NCBI GenBank assembly: GCA_900766895.1 | Contig: CAAFXF010000019.1 | Coordinates: 1 to 13,470, forward strand | Direction of reading: 5' to 3' | Source: Clostridia bacterium | GTDB lineage: Bacteria > Bacillota > Clostridia > Oscillospirales > Acutalibacteraceae | Length of the DNA: 13,470 nt | Shown: positions 6,516 to 13,334 of the stretch, piece by piece | Position numbering within the stretch: position 1 is the first letter of the stretch | Layout of the letters: the number at the start of each line of letters is the position of its first letter | Program-made: the position numbers and the translations under genes | Notes under the pieces: generated by a model | The model's input: the letters and a program-made list of their open reading frames with translations, nothing else | Told to the model about the DNA's origin: nothing | Database searches by the model: none

Positions 6516-8192
6516 ATGGCTGGTAGAATTATAGGTTCAAACAATGAACCTCTCAAAATTCAATTTATAACTGACACTCATTATTTTTCACGCAAGCTTT
6601 ATTCTCCGGGCAAGGCTTACGATAAGGCTGAATCAAAGAGCCAAAAGCTCATTAAGGATACCGATATAGCAATCAAGGCAGGCTTTGACCTTCTTTGCGA
6701 GGACAAGTCAACCGACATCGTTGTTTTGGCAGGAGATACCACCAAGGACGGTGAAATGGAATCTCATAAGGAATTTATAGAGATGCTCCGTGACCTCAAG
6801 GCAAGGGGTAAAAGGGTTTATGTAATAACTGCAACTCACGATTTTCAGGGCGACGGATTGGCGGACAGATATGTGGGGGATAAAACCGAAAGAATAGAGG
6901 CAGTTAAGGATCGTCACGATTTGTGGGATATGTACTATGAGTTCGGTCCAAATGAGGCTATCGCAACTCACAAGGAGTCTATGTGCTATGTTGTTCAGCT
7001 TGCACCGGGCTACCGTCTTTTTGCTCTTAATGATGACACAAACTATAAGCCGGAGGGCGAAAGCGGTTCAGGCTTCTCAGATGACTGTATGGCTTGGATT
7101 TTGGAGCAGCTTGAGGATGCAAAGAAAAACGACCAATATGTTATTGCAATGACGCATCATCCTATGATTTCACCGTCACCGTTTTATTCAATAATCGGCA
7201 AGGGAGATATGCAACGCAATCACGAAACAACAAGAGAGATTTTTGCAGACGCAGGTCTTTCCTGTATGCTTACAGGTCACACTCACGTTCACGACATCAG
7301 CGTGATAACTACCAAAAAAGGCAATAAGTTTTATGATGTTGCCTGCGGTGCTATGGTTGGTTGTCCGCCTGTTATGCGTAATGTAACCTTTGACCCCCAA
7401 AATGCAAAAATTGATGTTGATACAATTACAATTAAGGATGTTCCCGGTCTCGATACCGACGGCAAGCCGTTTGACGAATATATGCGCGGCTTCTTCTTCG
7501 GTATGATTGGCGAGGTTATTTGGGCAATGGGCAATGATATTGACCGTCTTGCAGAAATGACTCCTGCATTTTCCATTCCGGGTGAAAAAGTAAAGAAGCT
7601 TGCATGGATTATTAAGCCTGTGGGCAAGTTCCTTAATAAGCTTACCTTCAAGAAGATTTGGAGGCTGTGCAAAAAGGAATGCGGACTTAAAAAAGCAGAC
7701 ATTGCCGATATTGCAGATAATAAGGTAACAGATTTTATTCTTGAATTGGTACAAAATCTTTACTGCGGAGATTCTCCGTATTCACCTGACACAAGAGAAT
7801 ATAAGCTCACCTGCGGTCTTTTGAACATTATTGACAGCTTTTTGGATACAATTCATTTTTCAATCGGCAAGGTGCTCAAGGGCGCAACATCCGTAAGGTC
7901 GCTTATCGAGCCTCTTTTGTGGAACAGCGGTTACTGTGACGCAATGGCAACATTACCTCTTTATCCTATTTATGATGACGATAATCCTGCACCTGCAAGT
8001 GCATTTGAGGAAAAGCAGTTTACCGATACTGTTAAAAAGAGCAAAAAAGGCCCGTTGGTGCTTTTGCTGTTAATTCTTATTGTGTTGCTTGTACTTGCAT
8101 TGGTTGTAGGCTTGGTTGCTCTTCTTGTTTGGGCAGTTGTTGCCATTATTCACGCTTGCACAGGCACGGCATTTTTATCATTGCTTTTCTAA
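6516..8192 (+). CDS. calcineurin-like metallophosphoesterase with C-terminal membrane anchor
   Basis: This 558-residue protein carries the metallophosphoesterase motif series in order: DTH (D20, H22), AGDTTKDG (D74), ATHD (106-109), THHP (H214) and GHTHVH (H255, H257). These ligate a di-metal centre that hydrolyses phosphomonoesters or diesters. The third motif, normally GNHD/E, reads ATHD, so the metal-bridging Asn is replaced by Thr107 while His108 is kept. About residues 300-505 form a family-unassigned region. Residues 513-545 are a long hydrophobic run after a basic KKSKK, long enough for one long or two short membrane helices; the positive-inside rule would leave the catalytic domain cytoplasmic. 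There is no N-terminal signal peptide. The ATG at 6516 follows GAGAGG (6501-6506) by 9 bases. It lies 15 bp after the glycosidase stop, implying one transcript. The substrate is unknown; sugar phosphates or lipid-linked phosphates would suit the neighbourhood, but this is a guess. Confidence 0.85.
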   Translation: MAGRIIGSNNEPLKIQFITDTHYFSRKLYSPGKAYDKAESKSQKLIKDTDIAIKAGFDLLCEDKSTDIVVLAGDTTKDGEMESHKEFIEMLRDLKARGKRVYVITATHDFQGDGLADRYVGDKTERIEAVKDRHDLWDMYYEFGPNEAIATHKESMCYVVQLAPGYRLFALNDDTNYKPEGESGSGFSDDCMAWILEQLEDAKKNDQYVIAMTHHPMISPSPFYSIIGKGDMQRNHETTREIFADAGLSCMLTGHTHVHDISVITTKKGNKFYDVACGAMVGCPPVMRNVTFDPQNAKIDVDTITIKDVPGLDTDGKPFDEYMRGFFFGMIGEVIWAMGNDIDRLAEMTPAFSIPGEKVKKLAWIIKPVGKFLNKLTFKKIWRLCKKECGLKKADIADIADNKVTDFILELVQNLYCGDSPYSPDTREYKLTCGLLNIIDSFLDTIHFSIGKVLKGATSVRSLIEPLLWNSGYCDAMATLPLYPIYDDDNPAPASAFEEKQFTDTVKKSKKGPLVLLLLILIVLLVLALVVGLVALLVWAVVAIIHACTGTAFLSLLF

Positions 8193-8200
8193 AATAAGTA

Positions 8201-8229
8201 TTGCATTAGCAAAAAATACTTGTTATAAT
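8201..8229 (+). promoter_or_regulatory. extended -10 promoter of the GtrA-like gene
   Basis: A perfect TATAAT (8224-8229) preceded by TGT gives an extended -10. A weak TTGCAT (8201-8206, 3 of 6) lies 17 bases upstream. It stands in the 87-base gap after the phosphoesterase gene, so the GtrA-like gene can be transcribed independently. No terminator is evident before it, so read-through from the upstream pair is also possible. Confidence 0.7.
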
Positions 8230-8279
8230 ATTTTCGTAAATTTTTGTTTACATAAAAAGTAGATTTTAAGGAGTAAATT

Positions 8280-8891
8280 ATGGCAGACGAAAAGAAAAAG
8301 TTTAGTCTTGGCGGTATCGACACAGCCGCTGAGGAAAAGGGTTCATTTATCAAAACTGTTTGGCAGCTTGTAAAGTTCCTTGTAGTATCAGGCTTGGTTA
8401 CAATTATCCAGCTTGTATTGGCAAACCTGCTTCCGCTTGTATTTGACAGCGTTACAGCAACATTGCCTGCATTCCTTCAGGGTATCTTTAAGCCGGAGGT
8501 TATTTTTGATGCAACAACCGAAAAGGGCGTAGAGCAAATTGCAAAGTACGTTGTTGGCGGAGTAGTAACATGGGGATATCTGCTTCCGTTCTTCCTTTCA
8601 AATCTTATTGCAAACATCTATGGCTTCTATCAGAATAAGAAGACAACATTTAAGTCAGACGCACCGTGGTACAATTTTGCTATCTATATTGTACTTATGA
8701 TTGCTCTTATCCTGTTCTCAACATGGTTCCAGGGCTGGATTGTAGGCGTTATGGCAAAGATTCCTTGGGCTTGGCTTCAGCCGCTTGCAAGAACAATCGC
8801 AGGCTTGGCAGCAGGCTTCATCCAAATGGTTGTTCTTTTCCCTATGGAAAAGTTCGTTCTCCTCAAGGAAAAGAAGGAAGACAAGGAATAA
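8280..8891 (+). CDS. GtrA-like family membrane protein
   Basis: This 203-residue protein has four predicted membrane segments (about 24-48, 87-112, 130-153 and 161-186). The stretch FLSNLIANIYGFYQNKKTTF (residues about 102-121) matches the hallmark of the GtrA family, in which helix 2 ends in a Phe/Asn-rich, basic segment. Known GtrA-like proteins help move lipid-linked sugars such as undecaprenyl-phosphate-glucose across the membrane, or act in teichoic acid and arabinogalactan decoration. Many members are about 120-150 residues; this one is longer through a charged N-terminal extension and a larger loop between helices 1 and 2 containing the conserved-looking KPEVIFDATTEKG. The ATG at 8280 follows AAGGAG (8268-8273) by 6 bases. 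GtrA genes often neighbour a glycosyltransferase; none is seen here. It is followed by a hairpin terminator. The role is inferred from the family only. Confidence 0.75.
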   Translation: MADEKKKFSLGGIDTAAEEKGSFIKTVWQLVKFLVVSGLVTIIQLVLANLLPLVFDSVTATLPAFLQGIFKPEVIFDATTEKGVEQIAKYVVGGVVTWGYLLPFFLSNLIANIYGFYQNKKTTFKSDAPWYNFAIYIVLMIALILFSTWFQGWIVGVMAKIPWAWLQPLARTIAGLAAGFIQMVVLFPMEKFVLLKEKKEDKE

Positions 8892-8907
8892 TACTTATTT
8901 ACAAAGT

Positions 8908-8941
8908 AAAAGAGATTGGCAAAATGTCAATCTCTTTTTTG
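8908..8941. terminator. intrinsic terminator between convergent GtrA-like and FkbM genes
   Basis: A 14-base-pair hairpin (8908-8921 with 8925-8938, one G-T wobble, AAA loop) ends in a run of six Ts on the plus strand, 16 bases after the GtrA-like stop. On the minus strand the opposite flank is also T-rich, though interrupted, and lies just past the FkbM gene stop, so the element may terminate both converging genes. Confidence 0.85.
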
Positions 8942-8946
8942 TATGC

Positions 8947-9996
8947 TTATATGCAGTAAAAATTGCTTTCCCATGCCGGTATGTATTTGCTGTGCCTAAA
9001 GTATATTTTGTAGCTGTCGTCAAGCTCCCAAACCTTTAACGGCAATGCAAACAAATCCTCGTTTCTGTGGTACGCACAGATGTATAGCTTGGGGTGTCGG
9101 TTTTTTATGGTGCTCTGCATACCGCTCAGTGCTCGCATTTCGCTTCCCTCAATGTCCATTTTTATGAACGTTGCGGGGATATTCAGACTGTCAATATCCG
9201 TCACCATAACGCTTGTTCCGCTTGATGACAGCTTGCTGTTTCGTCCTGCATCGGCGCTGAAAATAAGAGTATCCTTTTCGCTCCAGGCGCCCATATTTAA
9301 CGTGGTTAGATTTGGCATACCGTCTGTGTTTTTCAATAGTTTTTTGTAGCTTTTTGCATCGGGCTCAAGTGCTGTTATGTGGTTGTATTTTCCGCCTGTT
9401 GCATTTACAAATTCTCTTATTGTGTCCCCGTCATATGCTCCGAGGTCAATTATGTTTTCATTGTCCGAAAGCTTTAATACTTCGCTGTAAACATCATCCT
9501 TTTTGCAAAATGATGAAAGCAGATATTCTATTTTTCCCGACACCTTAAAGCGTAAAATGTCAAGGTACACTCTTTTGCTTTCTTCATCGGCAAGCCTGTT
9601 GTAAACAAGGTCAAATTCGCTGTCGTGCTCGGCAACATACTCGTTGGTGAAAAGTCCTCCGCCGGCAACAGGAACATCAGGTGCAAAAACAGTATGCTCG
9701 CTGTTAATTTTTTTGATGTTTTCGATAACACTGTCTATGTGGCTTGCAAAGCAAAGCACAACATTAAAGTCATCGTATTTTTTACAAACCTCGCTGTATT
9801 TAAGCACCTTGTATCCCTTAAAGCTGTGACCCCTTACAAATTCATCACTTGCAAAAATATCGTGTGCCCTCATACCGTGTTGCCGGAGCTCTGCCATTAT
9901 TTTTTCGGCACCCAAGCCCATTCCGTAAAGCACTATCGGCTTGTCGCTTTGCTTAAGGTTATCCCATATGTTTTGTTCGTTTATCAGTTCAAGCAT
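8947..9996 (-). CDS. FkbM-family SAM-dependent methyltransferase with N-terminal nucleotide-binding-like domain
   Basis: This 349-residue protein has two parts. Residues 14-110 form a Rossmann-like domain starting PIVLYGMGLGAEKI, with a GxGxG pattern at 25-29. This arrangement is often found fused to sugar-modifying enzymes and resembles the start of PglD-like or CoA/NAD-binding domains. Residues about 180-345 are an FkbM methyltransferase: IIDLGAYDGDT (182-192) is the SAM-binding glycine loop, ALEPDAKSY near 215 supplies the acidic ribose-binding position, and IKMDIEGSE (278-286) is the FkbM signature. FkbM enzymes typically O-methylate sugars or polyketides. The ATG at 9996 is preceded on the minus strand by AAGGTGAT about 5 bases upstream. 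It is a single-gene unit, converging on the GtrA-like gene and diverging from the corC-like gene. The acceptor is unknown; a cell-surface glycan is a reasonable guess. Confidence 0.88.
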   Translation of the reverse strand: MLELINEQNIWDNLKQSDKPIVLYGMGLGAEKIMAELRQHGMRAHDIFASDEFVRGHSFKGYKVLKYSEVCKKYDDFNVVLCFASHIDSVIENIKKINSEHTVFAPDVPVAGGGLFTNEYVAEHDSEFDLVYNRLADEESKRVYLDILRFKVSGKIEYLLSSFCKKDDVYSEVLKLSDNENIIDLGAYDGDTIREFVNATGGKYNHITALEPDAKSYKKLLKNTDGMPNLTTLNMGAWSEKDTLIFSADAGRNSKLSSSGTSVMVTDIDSLNIPATFIKMDIEGSEMRALSGMQSTIKNRHPKLYICAYHRNEDLFALPLKVWELDDSYKIYFRHSKYIPAWESNFYCI

Positions 9997-10013
9997 TGTA
10001 TATCACCTTGTAC

Positions 10014-10042
10014 ATAATAACATATTAGATTGCACTTTACAA
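10014..10042 (-). promoter_or_regulatory. possible promoter of the FkbM gene
   Basis: On the minus strand TTGTAA (plus 10037-10042, 4 of 6) is separated by 17 bases from TATTAT (plus 10014-10019), which is preceded by TGT as an extended -10. The predicted start near 10007 leaves only about 11 bases before the ATG and would clip the AAGGTGAT ribosome binding site. Either the start is slightly upstream or the promoter call is wrong. Confidence 0.4.
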
Positions 10043-10064
10043 ATTATTATTTATATATTATAAT
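10036..10064 (+). promoter_or_regulatory. sigma-A-type promoter of the corC-phoH-ybeY-era operon
   Basis: TTTACA (10036-10041, 5 of 6), a 17-base spacer and perfect TATAAT (10059-10064) predict a start near 10071. This excludes a translation start upstream of that point and supports the ATG at 10105. Its -35 overlaps almost exactly the possible -35 of the divergent FkbM promoter. Confidence 0.75.
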
Positions 10065-10104
10065 ACATAAATGGATAATTTTACTATCGGAGGTATTTGC
10101 CGTT

Positions 10105-10926
10105 ATGGCTATCGGCAGTTTAAGACATTTGTTTAAGAAGGAAAGCTCAACCGAGGAGGAAATAAAACAGCTTGTTGACGAAGACGAGGGTGAGCTGAAA
10201 AAATCCACAAGAGATTTTATCAATAATCTGTTTGAGTTTGATGACACCAATGTTGGCGACATTATGACTCATAGGACTGATATTGCCGCTGTGGAGATTA
10301 CCGGGGAAATAATTGATATTGTAAAGCTTGCAATCGAGGAGGGCTATTCCCGTATCCCTGTTTTTGAGGAGGACTTGGACAATATCAAGGGTATCGTTTA
10401 CGTTAAGGATTTGCTCAAATTCGTTGGCGAGGAAATTCCTAAAACAGAAAAAATAGACGGTTATATCCGTACTCCCTTATTTGTACCGGAAACTATTCCC
10501 TGCGGTAAGCTTTTTGCACAAATGACCGAAACGCACATTCAGCTGGCTATTGTTGTTGACGAATACGGAGGCACGGCAGGCCTTGTCACTATGGAGGATA
10601 TTATTGAGGAGCTTGTCGGTGAAATTGAGGACGAATACGACGATGAGGAGCAGTCGGTAGTAAAGCTTGATGACAATAATTATATCTTTGACGGCGCCTG
10701 TGATATAGAGGATGCAGAGGAGGCTCTTGGCATTAAACTGCCGGAGGGTGATTATAATACTATTGCAGGCTTTGTTATCAATCGCTTGGGCACCGTACCA
10801 AACGAGCAAAGCAAGGGTGAAATCGTTGAGTACGGCGGAGCAAGGTTTGCCGTGCTTGAGGTCACTGAAAGAAAAATAGATTCGGTTAAGGCGGAAATTT
10901 ATGACAGAACAAATAATAACAATTGA
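10105..10926 (+). CDS. corC: CorC/YbeX-type soluble CBS-pair protein
   Basis: This 273-residue protein has the order of E. coli CorC/YbeX: a short acidic N-terminus, tandem CBS domains (about residues 48-165, starting VGDIMTHRTDIAAV and including the hallmark IQLAIVVDEYGGTAGLVTMEDIIEELVGEIEDE split over two segments), and a CorC_HlyC C-terminal domain (about 185-268). It lacks the DUF21/CNNM membrane domain of larger homologues. CBS domains bind adenine nucleotides; CorC has been linked to magnesium/cobalt efflux and YbeX to ribosome homeostasis. The ATG at 10105 is chosen because CGGAGG (10088-10093) lies 11 bases upstream and the upstream frame back to 10030 begins before the predicted transcription start. 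It is first in an operon and overlaps phoH by 26 bases, a strong sign of coupled translation. Confidence 0.88.
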   Translation: MAIGSLRHLFKKESSTEEEIKQLVDEDEGELKKSTRDFINNLFEFDDTNVGDIMTHRTDIAAVEITGEIIDIVKLAIEEGYSRIPVFEEDLDNIKGIVYVKDLLKFVGEEIPKTEKIDGYIRTPLFVPETIPCGKLFAQMTETHIQLAIVVDEYGGTAGLVTMEDIIEELVGEIEDEYDDEEQSVVKLDDNNYIFDGACDIEDAEEALGIKLPEGDYNTIAGFVINRLGTVPNEQSKGEIVEYGGARFAVLEVTERKIDSVKAEIYDRTNNNN

Positions 10927-11887
10927 GGCAATGGAGGCAGCGGTTTCGCTGTTTGGCTCGTTTGACGAAAACATCCGTATGATAGAAAGGGAGTATGGAG
11001 TCAGCATAGTGTCGCGTGGCTCCGACCTTAAGATTATGGGTGAGGCAGAGGCGGTTGCGCGAGCTGTCAGAGCAATTAATTCGTTGCTTGTGCTTATCAA
11101 TAAGGGCGAGGCACTCACCGACCAAAATGTTCGTTATGTGCTGTCGCTCGTTAACGAGGGCAATGAGGATAAGCTGTCCTCTATGACTAATGATTCGATA
11201 TGCATAACCGCAAAGGGCAGACCGGTAAAGCCGAAAACCCTCGGTCAAAAAAAGTACACACAGGCTATTGATGAGCATACAATTACCTTTGGCGTGGGTC
11301 CTGCCGGCACAGGCAAAACCTATCTCGCCGTTGCAATGGCTGTTACGGCATTTAGGGCAAAGCAGGTTAATCGAATCATACTAACCCGTCCTGCTGTTGA
11401 GGCGGGGGAAAAGCTTGGCTTTTTGCCGGGCGATTTGCAAAGCAAGGTAGACCCTTATTTGCGTCCTCTGTATGACGCATTGTTTGATATGCTCGGTGCA
11501 GAGAATTTTCAAAACTATCAGGAACGAGGAGCTATTGAGGTTGCTCCGCTTGCTTATATGAGAGGCAGGACCCTCGACGATAGCTTTATTATTCTTGATG
11601 AGGCTCAAAATACAACACCGGAGCAAATGAAGATGTTTTTAACCCGTCTTGGCTTTAGGTCAAAGATGGTTGTTACCGGTGATATTACACAGATTGATTT
11701 GCCTGACGGAAAAAAGTCAGGATTAAAAACTGTTTTGAATATACTTAAGGATGTTGATGATATCGAAATCATTAAGTTTTCACAAAAGGATGTTGTTCGC
11801 CACAGACTTGTACAGGATATCATCAAGGCATATGAAAGGTATGATGAAAAACAGCTTGCGAGGAAAAGAAAAGGAGAAGAAAAGTAA
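10901..11887 (+). CDS. phoH: PhoH/YbeZ-family ATPase
   Basis: This 328-residue PhoH-like ATPase has an N-terminal KH-like RNA-binding region (about 10-80), then a helicase-like P-loop core. Walker A is GPAGTGKT (133-140), Walker B IILDEAQ (230-236, D233, E234) followed by NTTPEQMKMFLTRLG, and a further VTGD motif lies near residue 260. PhoH/YbeZ proteins bind RNA and ATP and work with YbeY in 16S rRNA maturation and RNA quality control. The ATG at 10901, inside the corC-like gene, keeps the N-terminal domain intact and follows AAGGCGGA by about 5 bases; the next in-frame ATG at 10931 would lose ten residues. The stop codon overlaps the ybeY start by one base (TAATG). Length and motifs are typical of Firmicute PhoH. 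Confidence 0.95.
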   Translation: MTEQIITIEAMEAAVSLFGSFDENIRMIEREYGVSIVSRGSDLKIMGEAEAVARAVRAINSLLVLINKGEALTDQNVRYVLSLVNEGNEDKLSSMTNDSICITAKGRPVKPKTLGQKKYTQAIDEHTITFGVGPAGTGKTYLAVAMAVTAFRAKQVNRIILTRPAVEAGEKLGFLPGDLQSKVDPYLRPLYDALFDMLGAENFQNYQERGAIEVAPLAYMRGRTLDDSFIILDEAQNTTPEQMKMFLTRLGFRSKMVVTGDITQIDLPDGKKSGLKTVLNILKDVDDIEIIKFSQKDVVRHRLVQDIIKAYERYDEKQLARKRKGEEK

Positions 11888-12387
11888 TGAATAAGGTTAA
11901 GGTTATAATCTCCGATGAGCAAAAGGAGATTGATGTTCCAAGAGGAATAAGACTCCTTATCCGTCGTTGCTGCACTGCCGTACTGCAGGAGGAACATTTT
12001 GGAGATGATGCAGAGGTTAGCGTTTGCTTTGTTGATAATCAGCGTATTCACGAGCTGAACAAGGCGTACAGAAACGTTGACAGAGAAACAGACGTGCTCT
12101 CATTTCCTCTCGGCGAAAACGGTGTGTACGATACAAATATGAACACCGGTGCAAAGCTTTTGGGCGATATTGTTATCAGCGTGCCAAAGGCAATGGAGCA
12201 GGCAAAGGCATATAACCATTCACTGCAAAGAGAAATCGGATTTTTAACCGTTCACTCTATGCTTCATCTTTTAGGCTACGACCATGAAAACGGCGGAATT
12301 GAGCAGGTTCATATGCGTGAAAAAGAAGAAGAGGTGCTCACAAAAATCGGTCTTAAGCGCGATAACAGCTATTATATGGGAGATTAG
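11887..12387 (+). CDS. ybeY: YbeY endoribonuclease (16S rRNA maturation)
   Basis: This 166-residue protein has the YbeY zinc-binding signature HSMLHLLGYDH, with H123, H127 and H133 in the HxxxHxxxxxH spacing, and the preceding RETDVLSFPLGE block near residues 59-70. YbeY is a metal-dependent endoribonuclease needed for 3' end maturation of 16S rRNA and ribosome quality control, acting with PhoH and Era. The family motif normally has Gly after the first His; here it is Ser. The length is typical. Its ATG overlaps the phoH stop by one base, and era starts 3 bases after its stop, so the three are co-transcribed and probably translationally coupled. Confidence 0.96.
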   Translation: MNKVKVIISDEQKEIDVPRGIRLLIRRCCTAVLQEEHFGDDAEVSVCFVDNQRIHELNKAYRNVDRETDVLSFPLGENGVYDTNMNTGAKLLGDIVISVPKAMEQAKAYNHSLQREIGFLTVHSMLHLLGYDHENGGIEQVHMREKEEEVLTKIGLKRDNSYYMGD

Positions 12388-12390
12388 TTA

Positions 12391-13278
12391 ATGACAAAAA
12401 CCGCATTTATTGCAATAGTAGGTTGCCCTAATGTCGGCAAATCATCAATACTTAACAGGGTTTTGGGTACAAAGATTGCTATCGTATCCTCAAAGCCTCA
12501 AACCACTCGTACAAAGATTATGGGTGTTCTTACCGAGGGCGAAACACAGCTTGTTTTTACCGACACTCCCGGCTATCATAAGCCTCACAATAAGCTTGGT
12601 GAAAAAATGAATCAGGCTGTCGGCGATTCTATCGGCGGTGTTGACGCCTGCCTTTTTGTCGTAGAGGCAAAGGGTGACATCAAAAAGGGAGAATATGAGC
12701 TTCTTGAAAAATTCAAAAAGCTTAAGGTACCCGTAATTCTTGCTATCAATAAAATTGATATGATAAAGGATAAGGAGGAGCTTCTTGCAAGAATAGTTCA
12801 GCTCAGTGAGCTTTTTGATTTTGAGGCGGTTGTTCCTGTTTGTGCATCAAACGGCGAGCATATCGACGAGCTTGTTGATGAAATGAAGCGTCTTGCATTT
12901 GAGTCCCCTCACTTTTTCCCTGACGATACTCTTACCGACCAGCCAGAAAGAGTGCTTGCCGCAGAGATTATCAGAGAAAAAATATTAAGACTTATGGATA
13001 AGGAAATTCCTCACGGCATTGCAGTATCTATTGAAAAAATGCGAGAGCGTGACGATAAGGATATTCTTGACATCGAAGCAATAATTTATTGTGAACGAGA
13101 AAGTCATAAGGGTATGGTTATCGGTAAAAAGGGTGCAATGCTCAAAAAAATTTCGACCTATGCCCGTCAGGATTTAGAGGCGTTTTTCGGAATAAAGGTC
13201 AATCTTCAAACCTGGGTAAAGGTAAAGGAGGATTGGCGAAATCGCGAGGGCTTAATTCATAATTTCGGCTTGGATTAA
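12391..13278 (+). CDS. era: GTPase Era
   Basis: This 295-residue protein is a complete Era. The G1 loop is GCPNVGKS (11-18), G2 lies near PQTTRTKIMG (about 36-45), G3 is DTPG (58-61), G4 NKID (120-123) and G5 CAS near 151. The C-terminal KH domain (about 200-290) carries the RNA-binding GKKGAMLKKI loop. Era binds the 3' end of 16S rRNA and assists 30S subunit assembly. The ATG at 12391 is 3 bases after ybeY, with GGGAGA about 7 bases upstream inside the ybeY end. In many Firmicutes dgkA and cdd lie between ybeY and era; here they are absent. Confidence 0.97.
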   Translation: MTKTAFIAIVGCPNVGKSSILNRVLGTKIAIVSSKPQTTRTKIMGVLTEGETQLVFTDTPGYHKPHNKLGEKMNQAVGDSIGGVDACLFVVEAKGDIKKGEYELLEKFKKLKVPVILAINKIDMIKDKEELLARIVQLSELFDFEAVVPVCASNGEHIDELVDEMKRLAFESPHFFPDDTLTDQPERVLAAEIIREKILRLMDKEIPHGIAVSIEKMRERDDKDILDIEAIIYCERESHKGMVIGKKGAMLKKISTYARQDLEAFFGIKVNLQTWVKVKEDWRNREGLIHNFGLD

Positions 13279-13284
13279 TTTGGC

Positions 13285-13311
13285 ACAAATCATTATCACC
13301 GCCATAGGATA
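13285..13311 (+). promoter_or_regulatory. possible sigma-K-like promoter upstream of the yqzL-like gene
   Basis: In the 56-base gap after era, CATAGGATA (13303-13311) fits the sigma-K -10 pattern CATANNNTA, and AC (13285-13286) lies 16 bases upstream as the minimal -35. The motif is short and degenerate enough to arise by chance. It is worth noting only because the genome seems to encode a sporulation protein. Confidence 0.2.
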
Positions 13312-13334
13312 GAATATTAACGGTGGTGCTTGAA

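Noticed and set aside
7188..7754. 188-codon open frame on the minus strand inside the phosphoesterase gene
   Set aside because: It is antisense to a gene with clear metallophosphoesterase motifs, and its translation shows no recognisable domain.
10030..10104. Extension of the corC-like gene upstream to a TTG at 10030
   Set aside because: The extension begins before the predicted transcription start, covers the promoter -10 and has no ribosome binding site; the ATG at 10105 has CGGAGG upstream.
10477..11278. Minus-strand open frames of 213 and 130 codons opposite corC and phoH
   Set aside because: They are antisense to two well-supported genes and show no family motifs.
13297..13325. CACCG / CGGTG inverted repeat after era as a possible terminator
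   Set aside because: The 5-base stem has a 19-base loop and no following T run; the operon probably continues into the yqzL-like gene.
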